A stretch of 64,000 nucleotides of DNA from Saccharopolyspora rectivirgula DSM 43747 (GTDB lineage Bacteria; Actinomycetota; Actinomycetes; Mycobacteriales; Pseudonocardiaceae): the NCBI RefSeq assembly GCF_000497205.1, contig NZ_AYJW01000009.1, positions 1-64,000 of the forward strand. The letters are read 5' to 3'. This document shows positions 26,762 to 36,380 of the stretch, in pieces (the stretch's first letter is position 1; each line of letters begins with the position of its first letter). Both the position numbers and the translations under genes were made by a program. Below the pieces are notes generated by a model. The model had not been told where the DNA came from. It ran no database searches and worked only from the letters and a program-made list of their open reading frames with translations.

Positions 26762-27493
26762 TCAGAGCTCGAAGAGCTCGAACGGCACGCAGCGCTTGCC
26801 GCCGAACCGGTCGGCGAACTGCCTCGTCGCGGTGTCGAGGAAACGCCGCGCGTACTGCTCGGGCGGCTCGTCGCTCAACGCGCTGAGGTACGCGCGGTGC
26901 GCGGCCAGCGAACGCACCGCCTGTTCGAAGCTCTCGGAGATGTCCACCGCGTGCGAACTCGAGGGGGAAGCGGCCACCGCGACCCAGCGCACGCCCCGCC
27001 ACGGGGCAGCTCCTTCGGCGACCAGCTCCGGGAAGATCCACTCGTTCCCGGCGTCCGCCACCGCGTCCAGCACCGCTGTTCCCGTGGCCCGGTGGTCCGG
27101 GGTGTTCCACGTGCCGGGTCCCCAGTTGTCCCGGTGGTTGAGGGTCACCACCAGCTCCGGCCGCCTGCGCCGGATCTCCCGGGCGATGTCGCGGCGCAAG
27201 CGGGGAGTCGGCTCGATCACCCCGTCCCGGTGGTCGAGGAACTCCACGGAGCTGACCCCGACCAGTTCCGCCGCGCGGCGCTGCTCCGCTTCGCGGACCT
27301 CGACCGCTTCTCGCGGCGCCATCCCGGCGATCCCGGCCTCGCCGCGGGTCACCAGCAGATAGCTGACCTCCTTGCCGCTGGTGGTCCAGGAGGCCACCGC
27401 ACCGGACGCCCCGTACTCCAAGTCATCCGGATGAGCGACCACGGCCAGCGCTCGTTGCCAGTCCGCGGGAAGCGGGGCGAGTTCAGGGGGCAT
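26762..27493 (-). CDS. PIG-L family deacetylase
   Basis: This 243-aa zinc-dependent hydrolase carries the AHPDD motif (residues about 20-24), REAEQRRAAELVG, and a downstream H-x-D-H-type metal site (NTPDHRATG). The family includes MshB and Mca of mycothiol metabolism and antibiotic N-deacetylases. Sequence around the motifs does not single out one of these. The ATG at 27493 has AGGAG 6 nt upstream; a longer frame to 27580 has no such site. Confidence 0.88.
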   Translation of the reverse strand: MPPELAPLPADWQRALAVVAHPDDLEYGASGAVASWTTSGKEVSYLLVTRGEAGIAGMAPREAVEVREAEQRRAAELVGVSSVEFLDHRDGVIEPTPRLRRDIAREIRRRRPELVVTLNHRDNWGPGTWNTPDHRATGTAVLDAVADAGNEWIFPELVAEGAAPWRGVRWVAVAASPSSSHAVDISESFEQAVRSLAAHRAYLSALSDEPPEQYARRFLDTATRQFADRFGGKRCVPFELFEL

Positions 27494-27695
27494 GGCGAAC
27501 TCCTGTCCGGCGGCGGTGAGCGGTGACCGCCATTGTGTCGCCGGGCCGCGGAAAACGCGCACGGATGCGCAGTCGTGCATAGCCCTTTCGTGTCATGCCG
27601 CACCGAAAAGCGGTGGATGTGCAGCGGTAGGCTAGTGATCAACTGGGGTCAAGCAGCAACAGCGGCGTGTCATGAGAGTCTGAACGGAGTGGCGC

Positions 27696-30029
27696 ATGGG
27701 TGCCCAGGAATTCCAGTCGCTGTTCTACGCCGGCGGCATCCCGGAAGAGGGCGACCCCGACGGAGACGGGCTCCAGTTCCAAGCGGTTTCACCTGGGACG
27801 ACCGGACAGGCGATGGCAGCGGTCGGCCAGCTGCGCTTCGCCGCCACCCCGACCGGTGACGGTCAGCCGATGCTGGCGCACTGGTACGACGGGGTGTACG
27901 TGACCGCTCAGTGCGCTGCTTCGGAACAACCCCGGTTCGTCCACGCCATCGCCGCCGCTGATGCCCAGCTCTACGGGGAAGTGCGGCCGGCGCAGCTGTG
28001 GCGGGCCCAGTGGTGGGCGGATTCCCCGGACGAGGTGTGCGCTGCTGTTGCCGCACGACCGGAATCAGGTCCGCTGCACCCGGAGCTGTTGCGGGACTGG
28101 GTGCTCGAGAACCCCCGCGGCCAGGAGTGGTTGACCGCGATCCTCTCCGCGGTGCAGCGCGCGCAGGCGCCGGACGCCCCGCGGGGGGTTTTCGTCAGCG
28201 CCGCGGTCGAGCCGGTGATCCGCTGGATCGCCGCAGCAACTCTGCTCCTTCCGCAACAGACCGCGCTGCGCACCAGTTTCCAAGTGCTCTCGGACGATCC
28301 GCTGCGAAGTCCACACCGGCTGGTGGCGGTGCACCCGGACGCGGCCGGTGAATTGACCGGTGTGGAAGACATCGCCGGGGTGTGCGTTTTCGACTTGGAA
28401 TCGGGGGAATTCCAGACCACCGTCCTGACCGAGGCGGCTCGGCACTGGGTTCCCCGTTTCCTCAATGGTGATCCACAACGGATCGTCCAGGCGGTCGAAC
28501 TGGCCCACCGGTTCGCCCGGGAACGCGGGGCCGTCGCGGCCACCGCGGCGGACCGGCTGGCCAGCTGCACGGGGGTGCTGGGGGAATCCCCCGCGGATCC
28601 GGAAGACGTGCGGACGCTGGCCGGCTGGGTGACCGAGCAGATCAAGCACTCCGGCGCCCGGACGGTGCAGCCGGTGTTGGACGCCGTGGTGGGCGGCTCG
28701 CCCGGACTGTCGATCTTGGCCGAACTCGCTGCCGGGCTCACCGGGGACCAGGCAGCGCAAGCGCGAATCGCGTTGCTGCGCAACGAGCTCGACGCGGGAG
28801 CGCCCACCGGGCAGGTGACCAAGAGCTGGGACTGGACGGCGGAAGAGCTCTACGAGGCCACCGCGGTGGTGGAGCAGGCCTGCCGGGCCGCGGCCGGAAG
28901 CCAGTTGGACGGAGTTCTGCGGATCGCCTCCCAGTACGGTGTGACGCCTCGTTTCGAGGAGTTCCGGGAATCCGCGGAGCGTTTCGTGTCCTGGTGGGCG
29001 GACAACCCGGATGCCCGAGTGCACCCGGAGGAATGGGTCTGCCGGGACGAGTTGCTGCGACTGCTGCGGGAGGAGCTGAACCGCCGCTTGGCCGCTGGAG
29101 CCACCGCGACGGAGGATCTCGAGCAGCACTGGTGGCCGCTGCTCGTTCCCGCGCTCAGCGATCCTTCTTCCGAATTGGACGCCACCGTCGCCGGGGCTGC
29201 GATGGCCGCGGGCGGTCAGGCACGCCGGGATGCCGTGGCCGTTCTCTGCCGGCGACTGCGAGCTTCCGGCACCAGGGAACGCGCGGAGCGGATCTGGCAA
29301 GTCCTCTTCTCCTCTGTGGACCCGACCGTGGAGGAGTTGAGCGAGTTCTTCGGTTCGCTGCCGACGACGTGGATCAGCGAATCACTGGCCCACCGGGCGT
29401 TCCAGGTGCTGAGCAAGTCCACAGTGTCCGCTCGCTACTTGGACGTGCTGCGCCTGCTCGGCCACCACTTGGATGCCGGTCACGGGTGGTTGCGGCAGCT
29501 GTGGGAGGAGGACAGCCGGATGCGTTCGTGGCTGACCAGCCTCCGCCGGGCGAAGACGTTCCCGGAGAACCTCCAGCTGCAGGGCATTTCCGAGCACGTG
29601 CTGCAAGCCCGGGCCGAAGAAGCGGTGCAGCAGCTGCTGGGGGTTTCGCTGTCGGCCGCGGCGGTCGTCTCCTCCGGGGCGCAGCTGCAGAGGATGCTGG
29701 TGCGCGAACTGCCCAAGACGTGGCTGGACGGCAGCGCTGAGGAGCAGCGCCAGCACCGCGCGGTGGCGCTGGCCTTCCTCATCGCCTGGTCGGACGATTC
29801 GGCGACGGAGGTGAAGGCGGGGTTCGACCAGGCCTTGGAGGCCTGGGCCCGGTCGCACACCCAGGCCGACTACCGGGAAGTGAGCCGGCTGCTGCGCGAG
29901 GCCGGGGCGGACGTCTCCGCCTGGCACGAGTGGCTGCGGGAGCTCTACCGCGGCCAGACCCGCCCGAAGCGCAGCCGGATCGCCGAGTGGCTGGCGCACT
30001 GGATGCGCCGCTCCCAGCAACCCCGTTAG
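27696..30029 (+). CDS. GTPase-associated protein 1-like large protein
   Basis: This 777-aa soluble protein begins with FQSLFYAGGIPE and GLQFQAVSPGTTGQA, features I associate with the GAP1 N-terminal type 2 domain, and continues through a middle domain and an all-helical C-terminal ~450 residues. GAP1 proteins are known from NTP-dependent conflict systems where they neighbour a GTPase and other effectors. Here no GTPase, vWA or protease gene lies adjacent, only a small membrane protein 169 bp downstream. ATG with GGAG upstream. Family call is from memory of the N-terminal motif; the rest is unrecognised. Confidence 0.6.
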   Translation: MGAQEFQSLFYAGGIPEEGDPDGDGLQFQAVSPGTTGQAMAAVGQLRFAATPTGDGQPMLAHWYDGVYVTAQCAASEQPRFVHAIAAADAQLYGEVRPAQLWRAQWWADSPDEVCAAVAARPESGPLHPELLRDWVLENPRGQEWLTAILSAVQRAQAPDAPRGVFVSAAVEPVIRWIAAATLLLPQQTALRTSFQVLSDDPLRSPHRLVAVHPDAAGELTGVEDIAGVCVFDLESGEFQTTVLTEAARHWVPRFLNGDPQRIVQAVELAHRFARERGAVAATAADRLASCTGVLGESPADPEDVRTLAGWVTEQIKHSGARTVQPVLDAVVGGSPGLSILAELAAGLTGDQAAQARIALLRNELDAGAPTGQVTKSWDWTAEELYEATAVVEQACRAAAGSQLDGVLRIASQYGVTPRFEEFRESAERFVSWWADNPDARVHPEEWVCRDELLRLLREELNRRLAAGATATEDLEQHWWPLLVPALSDPSSELDATVAGAAMAAGGQARRDAVAVLCRRLRASGTRERAERIWQVLFSSVDPTVEELSEFFGSLPTTWISESLAHRAFQVLSKSTVSARYLDVLRLLGHHLDAGHGWLRQLWEEDSRMRSWLTSLRRAKTFPENLQLQGISEHVLQARAEEAVQQLLGVSLSAAAVVSSGAQLQRMLVRELPKTWLDGSAEEQRQHRAVALAFLIAWSDDSATEVKAGFDQALEAWARSHTQADYREVSRLLREAGADVSAWHEWLRELYRGQTRPKRSRIAEWLAHWMRRSQQPR

Positions 30030-30197
30030 GGAAAGATCGGCAATTCTGCCCCAAAAGAGTTACACCGAGAGTGTATAGATCGTCACGTTGCCATAACGAT
30101 CGGTCCGTTCGAGGCCATACTGCGCAGTGGATCACCCCGTTGCGGTCAAGGGCAGCGGTGGGAACGGGTTTCGGTCGGACCGGGCCGGGAGGTAGTG

Positions 30198-30803
30198 ATG
30201 GTCGCTGCGCTCAAAGCTCATGCGGCATGGCTGGTGAACGCGATGTTCACGGGGAATCCGCTGTGCCGGCCCATCGACCGGGTCGCTGCCGGGTTGTCGA
30301 TCCTGCTGCTGACCGCGGCCCTCATCGCGGTCCCGGCCACCGGTCTGTTCGGCAAGTCGCTGCACGCCGACCTCACGCTGCGCGCGCAGCGCATCGCCGC
30401 CGAGTCCCGGCAGGTCACCGCTGTGCTGCTGACCGACCCGGAACCGGTCGTCACCGCTTCGGGAGGCTACGGGCACACCGGCAGGAACTCGATCGCCACG
30501 GTGCAGTGGCGCTCCGACAACGGCCTGCACACCAAGCAGATCATGGTCCGCAGCGATGCCCGGCGAGGGGACGAGGTGACGCTGTGGGTGGACAAGGCCG
30601 GGAACAAGATCACTCCACCGGCGGGGCCGGGGTCGATCTTGGTGTCGGTGGTCGTGGCCACCGGTGCGCTGCTCGTGCTCATCGAGACGGCGTGCTTCGC
30701 GGCGATCGCCGCGGTGCAGGGCCTGGCCCGCCGCTACGCCATGCGGGGCTGGGAGCGGGAGTGGGTGCTGATGCGTCGTGGCGGGAGCTCCTCGCAGCGG
30801 TAG
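30198..30803 (+). CDS. Two-span membrane protein of unknown function
   Basis: This 201-aa protein has transmembrane helices at about 30-50 and 150-175 bracketing an extracytoplasmic domain of ~95 residues, and a basic cytoplasmic tail (GLARRYAMRGWEREW). Proteins with this layout (a small beta domain between two helices) are widespread in mycobacteria and Pseudonocardiaceae but have no assigned role. ATG at 30198 is preferred over GTG 30195 because GGGAGG at 30187 is then 5 nt away. Confidence 0.75.
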   Translation: MVAALKAHAAWLVNAMFTGNPLCRPIDRVAAGLSILLLTAALIAVPATGLFGKSLHADLTLRAQRIAAESRQVTAVLLTDPEPVVTASGGYGHTGRNSIATVQWRSDNGLHTKQIMVRSDARRGDEVTLWVDKAGNKITPPAGPGSILVSVVVATGALLVLIETACFAAIAAVQGLARRYAMRGWEREWVLMRRGGSSSQR

Positions 30804-30823
30804 GGGAGCGCCGCGGCCTGGTG

Positions 30824-31480
30824 CTAGTCGCGGATGAGCCTTCTCGTGTAGCCGGCCTCGACCAGCCGCCGGTAGGCGGCGACGACCTGCTCGGGCATGG
30901 ATTGGCGGACGGTGAAGCCGCGTTCCGCGTAGCGGATCACCCGCTGGGTCTCCCCGACGAGCATGCTGATGACCCGGTCGACATCGCCGATGCGCCGCAG
31001 GTACTCGTCGAGCCGCACTTGCTGGGAGGAGCAGGTGATGCGGACTTCCGGCCAGTGCTTCTTGGCGGTCGCGTAGGCCCGGCGCTGGTGGTAGGGGCGG
31101 CAGATCAGCATGATCGAGGTGATCCCGGGCAGCCGCCGGCACAGCAGTTCCTTGCTGAATTCGATGTTCTCCCCGGTGTTGGTGGCGCGTGGTTCGACCA
31201 GGATCGCGCTGTCCGGCACACCGAGCCGCAGGGCGTGCTCCCGGTAGTGCACTGCTTCCCCGCGGGGAAAGCGGTCCACTGTGGTGGGCGCGTTGGCCCC
31301 GGTGAACACCACGACGGGGAAGTACCCCCGGTGGAAGAGCTCCGCGGCGTGCTCGGCGACGCCGATGTCGTGGCTGCCGAGCCCGATCCCGGCGTCGCAG
31401 CGGACCGGCTCGTGGTGCAGGTTGTGGTAGTCCCACAGCGCTTCGACGTCTCGCCGGTGCTGCTCCGGAATGGTCTGCAT
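30824..31480 (-). CDS. YdcF family protein (DUF218)
   Basis: This 218-aa protein has the DUF218 fold: GLGSHDIGVAEHAAELFHRG, the VVFTGANAP strand-loop, the ENIEFSKELL helix after ATNTGEN, and LICRPYHQRRA. The family includes SanA and YdcF, linked to envelope or nucleotide binding, but the reaction is unknown. No signal peptide is seen, so it should be cytoplasmic. ATG start with GAGGTGG upstream. It converges with the membrane protein gene. Confidence 0.88.
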   Translation of the reverse strand: MQTIPEQHRRDVEALWDYHNLHHEPVRCDAGIGLGSHDIGVAEHAAELFHRGYFPVVVFTGANAPTTVDRFPRGEAVHYREHALRLGVPDSAILVEPRATNTGENIEFSKELLCRRLPGITSIMLICRPYHQRRAYATAKKHWPEVRITCSSQQVRLDEYLRRIGDVDRVISMLVGETQRVIRYAERGFTVRQSMPEQVVAAYRRLVEAGYTRRLIRD

Positions 31481-31717
31481 GGGTCCACCTCGGGGAAGAG
31501 GAGTGCGGCTGGCTGCTGGCGCCAGCGACGAAGGTACCGGGATCCGCGCGTTGTCTCAGCGCGCTGGGCGAACCGGCCGCGAAGATCGTCGGCCGCGTGC
31601 GCGGCGCGGCCCCGGTGGTGCCGCCGAAGGTGGGAGTGCCGGTGAGGCGCGACGAGTGGTGAGGTAAAGTGAAGTTGATCTTGAAATCGCGCCCCGCCAG
31701 CAGGGGTGACGGGTTGG

Positions 31718-31791
31718 CGCCCCCAGCAGGATTCGAACCTGCGACCTAAGGATTAGAAGTCCTCCGCTCTATCCAGCTGAGCTATGGGGGC
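31718..31791 (-). tRNA. tRNA-Arg (anticodon TCT)
   Basis: The minus strand folds as a full cloverleaf: acceptor GCCCCCA/TGGGGGC, D arm AGCTCAGCTGGATAGAGC, anticodon stem GGACT/AATCC-type around loop CTTCTAA (anticodon TCT), and T arm GCAGGTTCGAATCCTGC. It reads the rare AGA codon. CCA is not encoded. Confidence 0.96.
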
Positions 31792-31907
31792 TGGTCGCTC
31801 TCCACGCTGTCTGCAGCAAGCAAGGGTAGCGGTCGACGTCCGGATCGGAAGCACCGGCGCCGTACCGTTGCCGAGCCGGTACCGAATGGCAAGCTGATTG
31901 ACAGTTT

Positions 31908-32471
31908 TCATCCCGGCGGCAGCTTGTGCAAAGCAGCTTTCGTCAAATGGAACAGCATATCCGAGACGTCGGCAGCCGAAGCGTTCCGCACCGACAGCAT
32001 GGTCAGCAGTGAGCGGTCCCGGCGGATCGCAGTGGTGGCGGTGCAAGTCTGATAGGTCTCGACCACTTCGCAGTACAGCCACACCGAGTGCCCCTCCACT
32101 TCGGTCCGGACTCCTCGCGGCTGCCGCTGCGGCGCCGACTCGTACGCTTCGTGGAAACCGACCGCGGCGGTGTTCCCGAGCTCCCCGGCGAGCGGGAAGG
32201 AGCACACGCCCGGCAGCGGGTTGTCCGGATGGGACACCCCGGTGCCGCCACCCGCCACCGCCAACTCCTGCTGGGTCAGCAACTGGCACGGGTCGAAACC
32301 GTCGGTGGCGCGCGGAACCGGTACCGCGGCCTCGGAGGACGACCACTGCTCCGGTGGATCGTGGAACCCGGCAGCCGGAACCGGTTCTCCCGGGATGGCG
32401 GTCGTGCAACCGGTGAGCGCCCACAGCAGTCCGGCGGTGAGTGCTGAAGCGCAACAGCGGGCGAAGGTCAC
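31908..32471 (-). CDS. DUF3558 lipoprotein
   Basis: This 187-aa secreted lipoprotein has a signal peptide (TFARCCASALTAGLLWALTGC) with lipobox LTGC at about residues 20-23. The mature part has the DUF3558 pattern: FDPCQLLTQQELA at the start, a paired Cys in GVCSFPLAG, and Cys pairs near YCEVVETYQTC. DUF3558 proteins are common in Pseudonocardiaceae and mycobacteria without known function. GTG at 32471 is used; a TTG at 32477 is possible. The frame runs open far upstream only as a shadow of the opposite-strand ctaG-like gene. Confidence 0.85.
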   Translation of the reverse strand: MTFARCCASALTAGLLWALTGCTTAIPGEPVPAAGFHDPPEQWSSSEAAVPVPRATDGFDPCQLLTQQELAVAGGGTGVSHPDNPLPGVCSFPLAGELGNTAAVGFHEAYESAPQRQPRGVRTEVEGHSVWLYCEVVETYQTCTATTAIRRDRSLLTMLSVRNASAADVSDMLFHLTKAALHKLPPG

Positions 32472-32561
32472 GATCAAACAGTAGCCGGGAGCACTGCGTC
32501 CTCGTTCACTTCGCGCCCCGCCCTCCGGAGGTCTTCGAAGTCCTGGGGCTACGCTCGGATT

Positions 32562-34580
32562 GTGTCTGCTGAGACCGTCCGGGATACAGCGCCGGGGCAG
32601 CGCCCAGCCGCCGGAACCGTGAACACCTTGATCGTCACAGCGATGCTCCTGGCCGGGGCGCTCGCTGCCGCGCTGACGGCTCTTTTCGCCGGCGATTCCT
32701 ACGCCCTGTACGGGCTGCCCGATCCCGGTCCGGTCACCCACTACGGCCTGCCGATCGTGCGCGTCGTCGCGGAGACCGGTGCGGTCATCAGCATCGGCTC
32801 CCTGCTGCTCGCCTCCTTCGGCATCCCAGCCGAACGCTCCGGGGCGTTGACCGCGCACGGCTACGCCGCGGTGCGCACAGCGGGCTGGGGCGCCGCGGTC
32901 TGGTTCCTCGGCGCGGCCCTGATGGTGCCGTTCATCGCCGCCGACGCCACCGGGCGTCCGGTCAGCCAGGTGCTGCAGCCGGAAGTGCTGCCTTCCCTGG
33001 TGGACGCGCTCGCCGAAGCGAAGTCCTGGTTGATCACCGCGATCCTGGTGTTCGTGCTGGCCATCGGGTGCCGGGCGGTGCTCTCGTGGGGCTGGGCGGT
33101 CACCATGTTCGCGCTCTCCCTGCTGGGGTTGTTCCCGGTGATCGCCACCGGGCACTCCGCCGCGGGTGGTGCGCACGACATCGCCACCAACAGCCTGCTG
33201 TTCCACCTCTACGGCGCGACGCTGTGGGTCGGCGGCTTGATCGCGCTGCTCGCCCACGGCGCCCGGAAGGGCCCGCACCTGGCGTTGGTGACCCGCCGGT
33301 TCTCGGTGGTGGCGCTGGGTGCGTGGATCGCGATGGCGCTTTCCGGGGGGATCAACGCCCTGGTGCGGGTGACCCCCGCCGAACTGTTCACCACCCCCTA
33401 CGGCTGGCTGCTGATCCTGAAGGTCGTCGCGCTGGTGGCGCTCGGGGTCTTCGGCTACTTCCAGCGGCGCAACATCGCGCAGCGGATCGAGAGCGGCGCC
33501 GGCCGAGCGGTGCTGCTGCGGCTGGGCGCGGTGGAGATGCTGCTGATGTTCGCCACCATCGGCATCGCGGTGGCGCTGGGGAGGACTCCGCCGCCCGCGG
33601 AACTCGGGCCGGTGCCCAGCACCACCGAGCTGGTCCTGGGCTATCCGCTGGAGAGCGCGCCCACTTGGTTCGACCTGTTCTTCGAGGCCCGGTTCGACCT
33701 GGTCTACGGCACGCTGTCCATCGGTCTGGCGGTGCTGTACCTGCTCGGGGTTCGCCGGTTGCGCAAGCGCGGCGACGCCTGGCCGGTGGGGCGCACCGTC
33801 GCCTGGCTCTGCGGCTGCGCCACCATCCTGGTCGCCACCTCCACCGGGGTGGGCAAGTACGCGATGGCGATGTTCAGCGTGCACATGGGCCAGCACATGC
33901 TGCTGTCCATGCTGGCGCCGGTGTTCCTGGTGCTGGGCGGCCCCACCTCGCTGGCGCTGCGGGCGTTGAAGCCGGCGGGCAAGGGGAATCCGCCGGGACC
34001 GCGGGAGTGGCTGCTCGCCCTGGTGCACTCACCGGTGTCCCGGTTCCTGACTCACCCGCTCGTGGCGCTGGTGATCTTCGTCTCCTCCTTCTACCTGCTG
34101 TACTTCACGCCGCTGATCGACCTGGCGCTGTGGGAGCACTGGGCGCACCTGGCGATGAACGCGCACTTCCTGCTCTCCGGCTACATCTACTACTGGCCGG
34201 TGATCGGGGTGGACCCCGCGCCGAAACCGCTGCCGCACCTGGGGCGGGTGGCGCTGCTGTTCGTCGCGATGCCGTTCCACGCGTTCTTCGGCATCACGCT
34301 GATGATGATGCAGACCGTCATCGGCGAGCCCTTCTACCGCACCATGGGCTTGGGCGTCGACCTGCTCGAGGACCAGAACCTCGGTGGCGGCATCGCGTGG
34401 GCGTCCGGGGAAGTGCCGCTGGTGCTGGTGCTGCTGGCCCTGCTGATCCAGTGGGCCCGGGCCGACCGGCGGGAGGCCCGCCGGCAGGACCGCAAGGCCG
34501 ACGCGGACGGCGAAGCGGAACTGGCGGCCTACAACGCCATGCTCAAGAAGCTCGCCGAGCGGGATGGCGGGGCGCGCTGA
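32562..34580 (+). CDS. CopD-CtaG fusion, cytochrome c oxidase/copper assembly membrane protein
   Basis: This 672-aa polytopic protein joins a CopD-like N-terminal half (about 1-340, with GHSAAGGAHDIATNSLLFHLYGA as the copper-binding His region, quoted in parts) to a caa3 CtaG C-terminal half (about 370-640, with SVHMGQHMLLSMLAPVFL and HAFFGITLMMMQ). The same fusion is found in mycobacteria (Rv0102, from memory). It should bring copper to the oxidase CuA/CuB centres. GTG start. The C-terminal tail is long, charged and cytoplasmic. Confidence 0.9.
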   Translation: MSAETVRDTAPGQRPAAGTVNTLIVTAMLLAGALAAALTALFAGDSYALYGLPDPGPVTHYGLPIVRVVAETGAVISIGSLLLASFGIPAERSGALTAHGYAAVRTAGWGAAVWFLGAALMVPFIAADATGRPVSQVLQPEVLPSLVDALAEAKSWLITAILVFVLAIGCRAVLSWGWAVTMFALSLLGLFPVIATGHSAAGGAHDIATNSLLFHLYGATLWVGGLIALLAHGARKGPHLALVTRRFSVVALGAWIAMALSGGINALVRVTPAELFTTPYGWLLILKVVALVALGVFGYFQRRNIAQRIESGAGRAVLLRLGAVEMLLMFATIGIAVALGRTPPPAELGPVPSTTELVLGYPLESAPTWFDLFFEARFDLVYGTLSIGLAVLYLLGVRRLRKRGDAWPVGRTVAWLCGCATILVATSTGVGKYAMAMFSVHMGQHMLLSMLAPVFLVLGGPTSLALRALKPAGKGNPPGPREWLLALVHSPVSRFLTHPLVALVIFVSSFYLLYFTPLIDLALWEHWAHLAMNAHFLLSGYIYYWPVIGVDPAPKPLPHLGRVALLFVAMPFHAFFGITLMMMQTVIGEPFYRTMGLGVDLLEDQNLGGGIAWASGEVPLVLVLLALLIQWARADRREARRQDRKADADGEAELAAYNAMLKKLAERDGGAR

Positions 34581-34692
34581 CCAGCGCGGACCCTTCCCCG
34601 CCAGGGGGTTGCCGTTACTTTGCTCATAGTGCGCCGCCCCGCTCGTCGACCGCGTGCGCTGAGGAGTGCGGGACGCAACTACGATTCATGGC

Positions 34693-36369
34693 ATGGCCGA
34701 GTTCATTTACACCATGAAGAACGTGCGCAAGACGCACGGGGACAAGGTCATCCTCGACAACGCGACCATCCAGTTCTATCCCGGCGCCAAGATCGGTGTC
34801 GTCGGTCCCAACGGGGCTGGCAAGTCGACCGTGCTGCGCATCATGGCAGGACTCGACCAACCGAACAACGGCGAAGCCTTCCTCACCCCGGGTTACACCG
34901 TCGGCATCATGGAGCAGGAGCCTCCGCTCAACGAGGAGAAGACGGTCCTGGGCAACGTCGAGGAGGCCGTCGGCGAGATCAAGCAGAAGCTGAACCGCTT
35001 CAACGAGATCGCCGAGAAGCTCGCCACCGACTACTCCGACGAGCTCATGGAGGAGATGGGCCGGCTCCAGGAGGAGCTGGACCACGCGGAGGCCTGGGAG
35101 CTCGATTCCCAGCTCGAACAGGCGATGGACGCCCTGCGCTGCCCGCCGCCGGACGCCATGGTCAAGAACCTCTCCGGAGGTGAGCGCCGCCGGGTGGCGC
35201 TGTGCAAGTTGCTGCTGAGCAAGCCCGACCTGCTGCTGCTGGACGAGCCCACCAACCACCTGGACGCCGAGAGCGTGCTGTGGCTCGAGCAGCACCTGGC
35301 GAACTACCCGGGCGCCGTCCTGGCCGTCACCCACGACCGGTACTTCTTGGACAACGTGGCCGGCTGGATCCTGGAGCTGGACCGCGGCCGCACCTACCCG
35401 TACGAGGGCAACTACTCGACCTACCTGCAGAAGAAGGCCGAGCGCCTGGAGGTGCAGGGCAAGCGGGACGCGAAGCTGCAGAAGCGCCTCAAAGACGAGC
35501 TGGAGTGGGTGCGCTCCAACGCCAAGGCCCGGCAGAGCAAGTCCCGCTCCCGCCTGCAGCGCTACGAGGAGATGGCTGCTGAGGCGGAGAAGACCCGCAA
35601 GCTCGACTTCGAGGAGATCCAGATCCCGCCGGGGCCGCGGCTGGGCAACCAGGTCGTCGAGGTCCGCAACCTCAAGAAGGGTTTCGGCGACCGCCTGCTG
35701 ATCGACGACCTGTCCTTCACCCTGCCGCGCAACGGCATCGTCGGTGTCATCGGCCCCAACGGCGTCGGCAAGACCACCCTGTTCAAGACCATCGTCGGCT
35801 TGGAGAAGCCCGACGCCGGGGAGGTCATCGTCGGCGACACCGTGCGGCTTTCGTACGTGGACCAGAACCGGGAGAACATCGACCCGAACAAGACGGTTTG
35901 GGAAGTCGTGTCCGACGGTTTGGACTACATCCAGGTCGGACAGGTGGAGATGCCTTCCCGCGCCTACGTCAGCGCCTTCGGGTTCAAGGGTCCTGACCAG
36001 CAGAAGCCGGCCGGTGTGCTCTCCGGTGGTGAGCGCAACCGGCTGAATCTGGCGCTGACCCTGAAGAAGGGCGGTAACCTGATCCTGCTGGACGAGCCGA
36101 CCAACGACCTCGACGTGGAGACGCTGAGCTCGCTGGAGAACGCGCTGGAGCAGTTCCCCGGCTGCGCTGTGGTGATCTCCCACGACCGGTGGTTCCTGGA
36201 CCGGGTGGCCACGCACATCCTCGCTTGGGAGGGTGACGAGGAGAACCCGGCCAAGTGGTTCTGGTTCGAAGGCAACTTCGAGGGCTACGAGAAGAACAAG
36301 ATCGAGCGGTTGGGAGCGGAAGCAGCCCGTCCGCACCGGGTCGTGCACCGGAAGCTGACCCGGGGCTGA
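34693..36369 (+). CDS. ettA: Energy-dependent translational throttle protein EttA (ABC-F)
   Basis: This 558-aa ABC-F ATPase binds the ribosomal E site and gates entry into elongation according to ATP level. Two ATP-binding domains are seen with Walker A GPNGAGKST and GPNGVGKTT, LSGGE signatures, and LLLLDEPTNHLD and ILLDEPTNDLD Walker B motifs. The EttA arm and linker between them carry YSTYLQKKAERL. The start is ATG 34693 because the conserved N-terminus MAEFIYTMKNVRK begins there. Gene order ettA-(TPR)-gdh matches mycobacteria apart from the insert. Confidence 0.97.
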   Translation: MAEFIYTMKNVRKTHGDKVILDNATIQFYPGAKIGVVGPNGAGKSTVLRIMAGLDQPNNGEAFLTPGYTVGIMEQEPPLNEEKTVLGNVEEAVGEIKQKLNRFNEIAEKLATDYSDELMEEMGRLQEELDHAEAWELDSQLEQAMDALRCPPPDAMVKNLSGGERRRVALCKLLLSKPDLLLLDEPTNHLDAESVLWLEQHLANYPGAVLAVTHDRYFLDNVAGWILELDRGRTYPYEGNYSTYLQKKAERLEVQGKRDAKLQKRLKDELEWVRSNAKARQSKSRSRLQRYEEMAAEAEKTRKLDFEEIQIPPGPRLGNQVVEVRNLKKGFGDRLLIDDLSFTLPRNGIVGVIGPNGVGKTTLFKTIVGLEKPDAGEVIVGDTVRLSYVDQNRENIDPNKTVWEVVSDGLDYIQVGQVEMPSRAYVSAFGFKGPDQQKPAGVLSGGERNRLNLALTLKKGGNLILLDEPTNDLDVETLSSLENALEQFPGCAVVISHDRWFLDRVATHILAWEGDEENPAKWFWFEGNFEGYEKNKIERLGAEAARPHRVVHRKLTRG

Positions 36370-36380
36370 ACGGAGGCGCC

